Source: Bacteroidia bacterium
Lineage (GTDB): Bacteria; Bacteroidota; Bacteroidia; Chitinophagales; Saprospiraceae
Reading direction: 5' to 3'
Assembly: GCA_018680005.1 (NCBI GenBank)
Contig: JAHHJQ010000374.1
Location: 1 to 39,073 of the forward strand
Length of the DNA: 39,073 bases
Shown piece by piece: positions 26,528-35,569 of the stretch (its first letter is position 1; every line of letters starts with the position of its first letter). Under the pieces are notes generated by a model. It saw nothing but the letters and a program-made list of their open reading frames with translations. It was not told the DNA's origin and did no database searches. Made by a program: the position numbers and the translations under genes.

Positions 26528-28687
26528 AACCTTCACCTTTAGTTCAGGTTCGAATCCCATATTATACCATGCAAAAGCATAGATATCTGATGTCAACTCT
26601 ATCTGTTGCTTAGTGCTTACAGAGCCGTGTCCTGCCTTGGTTTGAATTCGAATCAATACCGGATTGTCACCATCATGAAATTCCTGCAACCTGGAAGCAA
26701 ACTTAAACGAATGGGCCGGTACAACACGATCATCATGATCGGCTGTTGTAACCAGTGTTGCAGGATATGAAGTACCCACCTTCAGAGCATGATATGGAGA
26801 GTACTTTTTCAAGTATTCAAACATTTCCTGTGATTCATCTGCGGTTCCGTAGTCCGCTGCCCATCCCGCACCAGCTGTGAATTTGTGATACTTTAGCATG
26901 TCCAAAACCCCAACGGCAGGTAATGCGACTTTTGCTAGATCTGGTCTTTGAGTCATGGTAGCGCCGACAAGCAAACCACCATTAGATCCACCGGCTATAG
27001 CCAGGTAATCCGAAGATGTATACTTGTTTTCAATCAGATATTCAGCAGCTGCAATGAAGTCATCAAATACATTTTGCTTTTTCATCTTGGTACCTGCTTC
27101 ATGCCATTTTTCACCATACTCGCCTCCTCCTCTCAAATTGGGTTGTGCATATATTCCTCCATTCTCGAGCCAGGCTATCCGCGACGAGCTAAACCCAGGT
27201 GTAAGGCTTATATTGAATCCTCCATATGCATATAGATAGGTGGGATTCTTTCCATTCAATTTTAGACCCTTTTTATGCACGATGAACATAGGAACCTTAG
27301 TACCATCCTTACTGGTATAGAAGATTTGTTTGGTCTCATACTCATCAGGTTGGAAATCAACAACGGGTCTTTTGTGGAGCGTTGATTCACCACTTGCAAT
27401 GTCATATTTGTATATGGTGGTTGGAGTCGTAAAAGATGTAAAGGAATAGTATAGATCTTTGTCTTCTCGTTTAGCACCAAATCCCCCTGCAGACCCGATA
27501 CCAGGCAATTTTACTTCTCTTTCAAGATTGCCTTTCATATCAAATTGCTTAATTGAAGTTTTAGCATCGATAAGGTAATTGCCAAAGAGCTTGCCTCCAC
27601 CTGATCCTGCTCGCAGGACATTTTCAGATTCAGGGATGATATCGATCCAATTTTCTTGGGCTGGATTGTTTAGATTCACTTTTATAACTCTGTAATTTGG
27701 AGCATCTATATCCGTTGAAAAATAGAAATCGTCACCTTCATTTTCGACATAATTGAAACTGCGCATATAATCATCCTGGAGCTGAATTCTTTTTCTGTCT
27801 TTTCCTAATCTTTGGACAAAGATCTGGTTGCCACTTGTGTTTTGCGCTGCTGATATGACCAGATATTTTTGATCTTCGCTTACATATCCACCAATATATC
27901 GGTTGGGTTCTCTATCCCCGCCAAATACCAGCTTATCTGCAGATTGCGCTGTACCCAACTTGTGATAATATAGTTTATGATGTTGAGTTTTAGCTGATAG
28001 CTCACTAGTATGTTTGGGGTTGTCATAGCTACTATAGTAGAAACCATCATTTCCATTCCAGCTTATACCACTGAATTTTACATCGATGAGGGTATCTTCA
28101 ACGACATTCATGGTTTCAGCATCACGAACGATGATTTTGCGCCAATCGGAACCTCCTTCCGTGATCATATGTGCCGATAGTGAACCGTCTTTAGTAAAAA
28201 AGACTCCCCTTAAAGCAATGGTTCCATCTTCTGAAAAGTTATTGGGATCAATATAGACTTCTGGCTCGGATCCTTCTTTTCCCACCATAGAACGGTAGAG
28301 TACGCTATGATCCTGCAGACCATCATTTTTGTAGTAGTATTCGTAATCTCCTTCTTTGAATGGTGCAGATACACGTTCATAATCTAAGAGCGACTCGATT
28401 CTTGTTTCAAGATTTTCTCTGAATTTTATTTGATCCAAAAATCCAAAAGTGACTTCATTTTGTGCTGCGACCCATTTAGTTGTCTTCTCAGACATGTCGT
28501 CTTCTAACCATTGGAATGGATCACTCACAGCCACGCCATGATATTCATCGCTGTGATCAGTTTTGGTGGTTTCCGGATATTGAAGATTGTGCATTACTTT
28601 CTTGCTTGAGATAGAGTCTGACTTACAACTTTGATTTATGATTATCGCACTTAGCAGAATCACGCTGTATAAGGCTAAATTTTTCAT
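26519..28687 (-). CDS. Prolyl oligopeptidase family (S9) lipoprotein
   Basis: Lipobox-like IINQSC; YHGVAVSDPFQWLEDDMSEKTTKWVAAQN; AIAGGSNGGLLVGATMTQRPDLAKVALPAVGVLDMLKYHKFTAGAGWAADYG; DDRVVPAHSFKF; GHGSVSTKQQ. Confidence 0.95.
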   Translation of the reverse strand: MKNLALYSVILLSAIIINQSCKSDSISSKKVMHNLQYPETTKTDHSDEYHGVAVSDPFQWLEDDMSEKTTKWVAAQNEVTFGFLDQIKFRENLETRIESLLDYERVSAPFKEGDYEYYYKNDGLQDHSVLYRSMVGKEGSEPEVYIDPNNFSEDGTIALRGVFFTKDGSLSAHMITEGGSDWRKIIVRDAETMNVVEDTLIDVKFSGISWNGNDGFYYSSYDNPKHTSELSAKTQHHKLYYHKLGTAQSADKLVFGGDREPNRYIGGYVSEDQKYLVISAAQNTSGNQIFVQRLGKDRKRIQLQDDYMRSFNYVENEGDDFYFSTDIDAPNYRVIKVNLNNPAQENWIDIIPESENVLRAGSGGGKLFGNYLIDAKTSIKQFDMKGNLEREVKLPGIGSAGGFGAKREDKDLYYSFTSFTTPTTIYKYDIASGESTLHKRPVVDFQPDEYETKQIFYTSKDGTKVPMFIVHKKGLKLNGKNPTYLYAYGGFNISLTPGFSSSRIAWLENGGIYAQPNLRGGGEYGEKWHEAGTKMKKQNVFDDFIAAAEYLIENKYTSSDYLAIAGGSNGGLLVGATMTQRPDLAKVALPAVGVLDMLKYHKFTAGAGWAADYGTADESQEMFEYLKKYSPYHALKVGTSYPATLVTTADHDDRVVPAHSFKFASRLQEFHDGDNPVLIRIQTKAGHGSVSTKQQIELTSDIYAFAWYNMGFEPELKVKVLD

Positions 28688-28788
28688 CGATTATTTTTGA
28701 TCAAAATTAGCTCAAAATCGATAGAAACAGAGACCAAATGAATGATTTGTTTCCAATCGACAGTTACTATCCCATTTTGAATGAAATG

Positions 28789-29229
28789 TCACTTAATTCG
28801 TGTTCCGTGCAAAATGATTTGCTCATGAACCGTTAAATAGACTTCATGAAAAGCATCAATTTTTATGGAAGCATCGGAGTCATTTTTGAGCTTGTGAGAT
28901 AATTGAAATTCTAAATATCCGTTGTGCGATTTTAAATCGCGTCTTACGTATATCAAATAGATCCGCTTTCCATTGGTATACAACTCAATATGATTATTAA
29001 AATAATTATCTAAGAGACAATCATAATTTGATAGTTTCATTATCTCATTATTTTGATTTGCTGGAGTAATCTGATCAATAAGGTCTAAAATACTCGTGGG
29101 CGTCAGTTCAATTTTGAGCCGATCTTCATCAAATAAATAGGTAATATCATTGGGGTCATGGGCTGACAAATTAAGACAGATCAGAATAGAAATTATTGAA
29201 ACAATAATTTTCTGAAAATCAACCTTCAT
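28789..29229 (-). CDS. Hypothetical secreted protein (N-terminal AHDPN...), possibly DUF6702/HupE-N-like
   Basis: Signal peptide IIVSIISILICLNLSAHDPNDITYLFDEDRLKIELTPTSIL; 31 bp from the YHYH gene on the same strand. Confidence 0.55.
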   Translation of the reverse strand: MKVDFQKIIVSIISILICLNLSAHDPNDITYLFDEDRLKIELTPTSILDLIDQITPANQNNEIMKLSNYDCLLDNYFNNHIELYTNGKRIYLIYVRRDLKSHNGYLEFQLSHKLKNDSDASIKIDAFHEVYLTVHEQIILHGTRIK

Positions 29230-29260
29230 AATGTAATTTAGTTGTTATACGTGAATATGA

Positions 29261-30268
29261 TTAATGAGGTGAACGCGGTGAATGTGGAGGTCTCGGTGGA
29301 CGACGCATGAACCCTTTTGCCATATCTGACGCTGGTGTTCCAGAGAAACAAATTGGAACGGAGGGGAAATTGTCCGTTATTAAATAATAATATTCATTTT
29401 CATTTTCTGCCGTTTTACCCCATCTACCATTACACTCATCAAGGTCCGAAACTTCAGGTATAAATTCATAATCCTGGAAATATCTACCATTATAAGTGCC
29501 ATCAGGTGCTGTCACGCCATCACCAGGTCTATTGCCATCTTTCAAACGATATCCACTCTCATACGCCTTCAATACCCCATTTTCGTCAAAACCATATTTG
29601 TAGTATATGGGGTATCCATCGGAAGCATAACCTACTTTGATCATTTGTGAACCATCTGCACCAATCTCAGACAGAAATGCAGAAGGAGTGCCGTGATAAT
29701 GATATTTTCCTGAAGGTTGTACGTGGGCATTATTACAATCCAGTCCAAGATCTTCAGTTGTTGTCAGTGTAGTGATATTCCAATTTCTGTTGATATGTCC
29801 TTTTGATCCAATGAAAAATTCTGCGGTAAAAGGATCAATACTTACACCACTGAACAGAATGCCGGAATCAAAGCCTTGAGATGAAGTTTTAGAATTGGCG
29901 ATTGAAGGATTTAATGGAAGAGAAACAGCAATGTTTGATTCTTGAATAGTATTTGGATTTCCTTGGTTTGGGAATTTGCCTACATCGTGATTGGCTATAC
30001 TATTGATTGCAATCTTTCGCAGCTTATTTTTTTCATCGACTTCTTCGTGGTATTGGCTGGATTTATTGAGCTGCTCTTCTATATTTATTTGACAACTTTC
30101 CGGGTCTAAATTGATGTTGTACGTATCTGAATTAATCTTATCCAGTCGGCCATTCTCATTGTTTATGATTCGACGTTGTTTTCTTTGGTAATCTGTGATC
30201 GAGGAACAGGCCACAACAAGAATAGAAATGCCAAGAATACAATACGCTAATAATCTGGTGTATCTCAT
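29261..30268 (-). CDS. YHYH-domain protein, lipoprotein
   Basis: Lipobox-like ISILVVAC; GKYHYHGTPSAFLSEIG; GYASDGYPIYYKYGF; SDLDECNGRWGKTAENENEYYYLITDNFP; Pro/Arg/His tail RRPPRPPHSPRSPH. Confidence 0.9.
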   Translation of the reverse strand: MRYTRLLAYCILGISILVVACSSITDYQRKQRRIINNENGRLDKINSDTYNINLDPESCQINIEEQLNKSSQYHEEVDEKNKLRKIAINSIANHDVGKFPNQGNPNTIQESNIAVSLPLNPSIANSKTSSQGFDSGILFSGVSIDPFTAEFFIGSKGHINRNWNITTLTTTEDLGLDCNNAHVQPSGKYHYHGTPSAFLSEIGADGSQMIKVGYASDGYPIYYKYGFDENGVLKAYESGYRLKDGNRPGDGVTAPDGTYNGRYFQDYEFIPEVSDLDECNGRWGKTAENENEYYYLITDNFPSVPICFSGTPASDMAKGFMRRPPRPPHSPRSPH

Positions 30269-30278
30269 GATAAATAAC

Positions 30279-30308
30279 TTAAGGTTGAGAGATTGAATAC
30301 AACCTTAA
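30279..30308. promoter_or_regulatory. Perfect 9-bp inverted repeat in the leader of the YHYH gene
   Basis: TTAAGGTTG (30279-30287) / CAACCTTAA (30300-30308) with 12-nt spacer, 10 nt upstream of the ATG at 30268. Confidence 0.5.
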
Positions 30309-30423
30309 ATTATCATCAATAATAGATTGAAGAAAGCAAAGATCACCGTATAGAGCAAAAGACTTGCTCAGTGCGGCATTATGCTTACTCAAACCTTATT
30401 TCAAGATTATAGCAAATAAGAGT

Positions 30424-31080
30424 TTATGCTGATCCATTAAAGAATTCGACCATTCCGGTTTTGACATCATACATGGCACCAATGATTCCAATCTGATTCC
30501 TTTCAACAAGTGCATTCAATACCGGACTATTTGATTTGATATTGGCAATGGTCAATTGGACATTTTTTTTGGAAACCCGATTCACAAAGTCCAAATTTGA
30601 AGAGTTGCGATCTTCACCTTCTTTGGTAGGTGTACTGTCCACGGCCGGCATAATTTTATCAAGCATCTGGGTCAGATTACCCAATTGTGCGTGATCACAT
30701 GCGCCCTTGACAGCACCACAAGAAGTATGACCCATGACTACAATCAATTTGGATCCAGCGAGCTGACAAGCAAACTCAAGACTCCCAAGGATATCTTCGT
30801 TGACAAAATTACCTGCAATCCGAGCATTGAATATGTCCCCGATGCCTTGATCAAAAATGATCTCTGTTGGAATTCTGGAGTCGATACAGCTGATGACTGC
30901 TGCAAACGGATACTGACCAGTTGCGGTATCCGTTATCTGGGCGTGAAGATTTCTGTTTAGCGATTTGTCTTTCACAAATCTTTCATTCCCTTCCTTGAGC
31001 AATTCAATTGCATCTGCAGGTGAAATAAGGCCCTGGCTTTCTTTAGTCTGGGTTTCTGAGTTATTAATTGCTGGATTCAT
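30424..31080 (-). CDS. Beta-class carbonic anhydrase
   Basis: AVISCIDSRIPTEIIFDQGIGDIFNARIAGNFVNEDILGSLEFACQLAGSKLIVVMGHTSCGAVKGA (C-x-D-x-R and H-x-x-C zinc motifs). Confidence 0.95.
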   Translation of the reverse strand: MNPAINNSETQTKESQGLISPADAIELLKEGNERFVKDKSLNRNLHAQITDTATGQYPFAAVISCIDSRIPTEIIFDQGIGDIFNARIAGNFVNEDILGSLEFACQLAGSKLIVVMGHTSCGAVKGACDHAQLGNLTQMLDKIMPAVDSTPTKEGEDRNSSNLDFVNRVSKKNVQLTIANIKSNSPVLNALVERNQIGIIGAMYDVKTGMVEFFNGSA

Positions 31081-31113
31081 TATTGATTATTATTCGTTAT
31101 TGGTTGATTAAGT

Positions 31114-32961
31114 TTAATATATGTCTTCGACATTATCCTTTATCCAAATGAGACAATCCTTGAAATTGTCAAATATCAGTTCTTCAGGTACTAAGTCCGG
31201 GATGATATCAATTCTTTCCATCATGTATCTGGGTTGTTCCAGAACATCCACCATCAAAACCTTTACATCCTTGCCGATAAGATCTACAAGCACGTCTTCC
31301 ATGGCATATAGTCCGGATTGATCGATATACTGCATTCTACCCATTCTGATCACAACTGTAGATGCGGTATGAGGTATTTGCAGGGCCAGTTCCTGGAAGT
31401 TGCTCGTAGAACCAAAAAATAGAGGTCCTTTAAGGTGTTTGATAAAGACTTCCTCTTTCAGGTTTACTGGAAAATCTATTTCATCCGGCCAGGCTTTCTC
31501 TTTTGTCAATGATTTGACATCAGATCTTTCAGAAGCCAAGTCACCGATTTTCTTCATAAACATGAGCGATGCAATGACTAATCCGATGCCTACAGCAAAT
31601 ACAAGATTCCAAAAAGAGGAAAGAATAAGTACCACTAACATCACAAATACTTCCTGCCGCGGCATATACGGTATGGCCTTCAAACCTTTGTAGTCCATTA
31701 CTCCAATTCCTACTGTAATCAGTATGCCAGCAAGCACGGCTGCCGGAATTTGAGAAGCAATTGGTCCCAAGCCTAGGAGTATGATTAAAAGAAGAATTCC
31801 CGCAATCATACCTGATAACCTGGTTTTTCCACCAGCATTGATATTCACAACAGTTCTGATGGTCGCACCGGCACCAGGGATTCCTCCAAATAGTGCAGCA
31901 ATACTATTTCCAATACCCTGACCAATAAGCTCCTTATTTGGTTTGTGCTTGGTTTTGGTCATATTATCAGCGACTACCGAAGTAAGTAAGGAGTCTATAG
32001 CACCAAGGAGTGCGAGTGTGATGGCTGTGAAAATGAAAGGAGAAATACTTGCCATGCTAAATTCTGTAAAAATGCCTAGGTTAATAACTGGAAATCCACT
32101 TGGTATTTTGGCTATGGGTCTATAATCCAAATTGAAGCCCACGGCTACGGCGGAAACTACAAATAAGGCCACAAGTGTGCTTGGTACTGCCGTGGTGATT
32201 CTCTTAAACAGGTAAATAATAAGTATAGTACAAAGTGCTAATATCAGTTCCAAATAATTAATATTCTGGAGTGCTCTGGGCAAAACTTTGAGGGATCCAT
32301 TAATACCTGAGGCTGCTTGACTTGCCAGTGTTTGGGATTCTGCTAGAATCTGATCCTGCGTAATTAACTCTGCCCTTCTAATTGTTTCTTTAAAGTTTTC
32401 TAATACCAATATGCCTTCACCGGCCTCTTCTTTCAATATATTTTCCAGGATGATCTCTTCGGCTACTGGCTTAAATTGCTCTACGTATTCCTGGTCTTCT
32501 TTTGGATAGTAGCCAATAGAGGGTAGGATTTGAGTTATAATAATAATTACGCCAATTGCAGTCATGAATCCAGAAACTACAGGATAGGGGATATAGCGGA
32601 TATATTTTCCAAGGCCAATTAAGCCCAGGCCTATCTGAATGATTCCGGCAAGTAGAAAAATGGTGAGTATGGCGGGTAAAGCTTTGTTGACATCGCCTTC
32701 GTATGCCGCAACGATCCCCGCGATGATTACCATACTGACTGCAGTCATTGGTGCGGTAGGTCCGGAAATTTGGGTGTTCGTACCTCCAAAAAGTGCAGCA
32801 AAAAAGCTAATCAAGATGGCGCCATAAAGACCTGCGCTCGGACCTAAACCAGAACTGACACCAAATGCAAGTGCCAAAGGAAGGGCAACAATTCCGGCTG
32901 TGATACCTCCAAATAAATCTCCTCGAAAATGGGAAAAGTCGAAACCTAGTTTCTTGAGCAT
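31114..32961 (-). CDS. SulP-family anion transporter with C-terminal STAS domain (putative bicarbonate/sulfate carrier)
   Basis: FRGDLFGGITAGIVALPLALAFGVSSGLGPSAGLYGAI; LFGGTNTQISGPTAPM; AALFGGIPGAGATIRTVVNINAGGKTRLSG; STAS-like MGRMQYIDQSGLYAMEDVLVDL. Confidence 0.95.
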   Translation of the reverse strand: MLKKLGFDFSHFRGDLFGGITAGIVALPLALAFGVSSGLGPSAGLYGAILISFFAALFGGTNTQISGPTAPMTAVSMVIIAGIVAAYEGDVNKALPAILTIFLLAGIIQIGLGLIGLGKYIRYIPYPVVSGFMTAIGVIIIITQILPSIGYYPKEDQEYVEQFKPVAEEIILENILKEEAGEGILVLENFKETIRRAELITQDQILAESQTLASQAASGINGSLKVLPRALQNINYLELILALCTILIIYLFKRITTAVPSTLVALFVVSAVAVGFNLDYRPIAKIPSGFPVINLGIFTEFSMASISPFIFTAITLALLGAIDSLLTSVVADNMTKTKHKPNKELIGQGIGNSIAALFGGIPGAGATIRTVVNINAGGKTRLSGMIAGILLLIILLGLGPIASQIPAAVLAGILITVGIGVMDYKGLKAIPYMPRQEVFVMLVVLILSSFWNLVFAVGIGLVIASLMFMKKIGDLASERSDVKSLTKEKAWPDEIDFPVNLKEEVFIKHLKGPLFFGSTSNFQELALQIPHTASTVVIRMGRMQYIDQSGLYAMEDVLVDLIGKDVKVLMVDVLEQPRYMMERIDIIPDLVPEELIFDNFKDCLIWIKDNVEDIY

Positions 32962-33075
32962 GATTTTTCGTTTTTACTAAGTGATGTATAGTGTGATTCA
33001 TCCGACTGACTATCGCACGAATTGGAAAGATCAAAAATATAATTTTGTTTAAGAATAGAAAGGAATTATCTGATT

Positions 33076-34245
33076 TCAATCTCGATTTCGGCCATAGTGA
33101 TCATGACTGCTCACAAATTCATCCGCAAGAATGGCAGAACCTAAGGATATCTCACCACAAAGTGCAACGGCCGCTGCAATTTCTGCGAGTTTATTCACCT
33201 TTCCGGTTCCATAGCAGTCCATCACTTCAAGACATTCGCGTTGGGTAGGAAGACCGGTGCCGCCACCATAAGTTGCAACGATCAAAGCAGGAATCGTAAC
33301 AGACATATAGAGATCTCCATCTTTATTAATTTCTCCATGATAATAACCTGCAGACGATTCAGCAACGTTAGCCACATCTTGTCCTGTCGCGATAAATAAA
33401 GCGGTTATCCCATTAGCGATATGTGAGGTATTGGTAACCGCTTGTGCCATATATGCCTCCAGGGTGGATGTGCTTTTGAATCTATTGTAGTCTTCCGGGG
33501 TTGTCCTGAGCACGTCTTTCATCAGTTGACGGGGAAGTAAACATTCAGCAACGACTTTTTTTCCTCTGACAGTCAGCGCATTGATCAGTGAATGCTTCTT
33601 ATCGGAATCAAATTGGCTTCCAAATTTGAAGGCTTCAACCTCCTCGGGTTGATTTTGCAATATCCACTGACAGGCCCTGTGGGCGGCTTTGTTGACCATA
33701 TTCTGGCCGGCTGCATCACCGGTGGAAAAGTTGAATCTGATGAACCGAAGCTTTCCAACAGCGTATTGGCCAATATTCAAAAGTTTGCCTACACTGGTGG
33801 TCTCTTCGCTAATTTCCTTAATTTTTTGAAAATTGGATTTGACCCAAACCCCAAAACGCCTTGCTGCCCGAGCATCGTGGAATGTAAATCCTGCTCCACG
33901 GTTCATGGCATCGTCGAGAACAGTTGATTTCACTCCTCCTGCCAGCGAAGCGATCTTCATTCCCCGATTGTAGCTCGCCAATAGTGTTCCTTCAGACGTA
34001 GCCATAGGTATATAAAACTGTCCATTGGCATGCTCCCCATTGACTTTCAATGGTCCTGCGAATCCCAAGGGTACCTGAGCTACTCCTGTAAACATCTCGA
34101 TATTACCAGATACCACTTCAGGTGGAATAGAATAACCGCCTATATGTTTGAGATCGACTCCGGTTTGATCTTTAATTGCAGTTCGCCTGGCAGAAGCCTG
34201 TGATTCATTATAGTCATCAACTTTGGAATAGGGCAGTTTTTTCAT
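33076..34245 (-). CDS. Hydroxymethylglutaryl-CoA reductase
   Basis: MATSEGTLLASYNRG, STGDAAGQNMVNKA, LTVRGKKVVAE, GQDVANVAESSAGYYH, GTGLPTQRECLEVMDCYGTGKVNKLAEIAAAVALCGEISLGSA, SSHDHYGRNR. Confidence 0.93.
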   Translation of the reverse strand: MKKLPYSKVDDYNESQASARRTAIKDQTGVDLKHIGGYSIPPEVVSGNIEMFTGVAQVPLGFAGPLKVNGEHANGQFYIPMATSEGTLLASYNRGMKIASLAGGVKSTVLDDAMNRGAGFTFHDARAARRFGVWVKSNFQKIKEISEETTSVGKLLNIGQYAVGKLRFIRFNFSTGDAAGQNMVNKAAHRACQWILQNQPEEVEAFKFGSQFDSDKKHSLINALTVRGKKVVAECLLPRQLMKDVLRTTPEDYNRFKSTSTLEAYMAQAVTNTSHIANGITALFIATGQDVANVAESSAGYYHGEINKDGDLYMSVTIPALIVATYGGGTGLPTQRECLEVMDCYGTGKVNKLAEIAAAVALCGEISLGSAILADEFVSSHDHYGRNRD

Positions 34246-34292
34246 ATTGATTTAGACTATTCAGTCAGTAATCGATGTTTAAATTGACCTAA

Positions 34293-35507
34293 TTAATTGG
34301 CCATTGTCTTGAGACGTTTTCTTTCAGCTTTCAGCTTTTGATGATATTCAGCAAAAATTGCTCTTGAGATGACCAATTTCATGATTTCGTTGGTACCTCC
34401 ATATATTCTCTGAACCCTTGCACTGGCATAATTTCTTGATATTGGATATTCCCACATAAATCCATAACCACCAAATAACTGCAGACATTCATCCAGCATC
34501 TTTCCTTGCATTTCTGAAGCGGCATATTTAGCCATTGCACCCATCTCGGCTGTCAGTTTTCCTTCAGCAAGCAGTTCTGAACATCGATCGACAAATACGG
34601 TATGCAGTTCAAGTTGTGTGGCTACTTCTGCAAGTTTGAATTGCGTATTCTGAAACCCGCAGATAGGCTTTCCAAATGCCGACCGTTCCTGTGTATACTG
34701 AATCGTTTCTTCTAATGCACCTGCGACAGATCCAATGGCCTGAGAGGCTATCGTCAATCTTTCCCTAGGTAGCTCTGTCATCATGTAGATAAATCCTTTT
34801 CCTTCTTCTCCCAGCAGTTGTGTTTTTGACACTTTGACATCTTCGAAGAAAAGCTCACAGGTGTCCCCTTCTTTCATTCCCAGCTTGTGGAATGGTTTGC
34901 CTCGTGAGAATCCTTCCGAATCGGCATCTACGATGATCAGACTAATGCCTTCTTTTTTTGTACCGGGATTGGTCTTACAAGCCAGAATCACAAAATCACA
35001 GGTATATCCAATGGTGATGAATGTCTTTTGACCATTGATTATATAATGATCTCCCATGTCAACTGCATTGGTCTTGATGGCCTGAAGGTCACTACCTGTG
35101 CTTGGTTCTGTCATTCCCAAGGCCCCGATAAGTTCACCAGAAATCATTTTTGGAAGATATTTTCTTTTTTGATCTTCTGTGCCATAGTGTTGAATGTAGG
35201 GAGCTATGATATCACAATGCATACCAAAGGCCGGTGCTGCAAGCGAAGTCTTGGCCTGTTCTTCTAGAATAAGTGCACTATAGGTATAGTCTAGTCCTGC
35301 ACCCCCATATGCCGGCTCTACAGACAAGCATAGTAGTCCAAGTTCTCCTGCTTTGAGCCAGGCTTCTCGATCACAATATCCTTGCGACTCCCACTTTTCG
35401 CGATGTGGAAGGCATTCATTTTTGAAATATTCCCGAACCGTTTCTTTTAGAAATTGATGTTCTTCGGTTGCATAAACTTTTCTGGGTAAAGAGACTTTTG
35501 GGATCAT
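34293..35507 (-). CDS. Acyl-CoA dehydrogenase
   Basis: GALGMTEPSTGSDLQAIKTNAV; YIINGQKTFITIGYTCDFVILACKTNP; ERSAFGKPICGFQNTQFKLAEVATQLE; QLFGGYGFMWEYPISRNYASARVQRIYGGTNEIMKLVISR. Confidence 0.95.
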   Translation of the reverse strand: MIPKVSLPRKVYATEEHQFLKETVREYFKNECLPHREKWESQGYCDREAWLKAGELGLLCLSVEPAYGGAGLDYTYSALILEEQAKTSLAAPAFGMHCDIIAPYIQHYGTEDQKRKYLPKMISGELIGALGMTEPSTGSDLQAIKTNAVDMGDHYIINGQKTFITIGYTCDFVILACKTNPGTKKEGISLIIVDADSEGFSRGKPFHKLGMKEGDTCELFFEDVKVSKTQLLGEEGKGFIYMMTELPRERLTIASQAIGSVAGALEETIQYTQERSAFGKPICGFQNTQFKLAEVATQLELHTVFVDRCSELLAEGKLTAEMGAMAKYAASEMQGKMLDECLQLFGGYGFMWEYPISRNYASARVQRIYGGTNEIMKLVISRAIFAEYHQKLKAERKRLKTMAN

Positions 35508-35521
35508 TTGCGTTCAATTTT

Positions 35522-35549
35522 GAATGATTGAATGATTGAATGATTGAAT
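35522..35549. repeat. 8-bp tandem repeat (GAATGATT x 3.5)
   Basis: GAATGATT-GAATGATT-GAATGATT-GAAT at 35522-35549, between the acyl-CoA dehydrogenase start and the AtuA stop. Confidence 0.9.
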
Positions 35550-35569
35550 CGATGGGAATGTAAATTATA

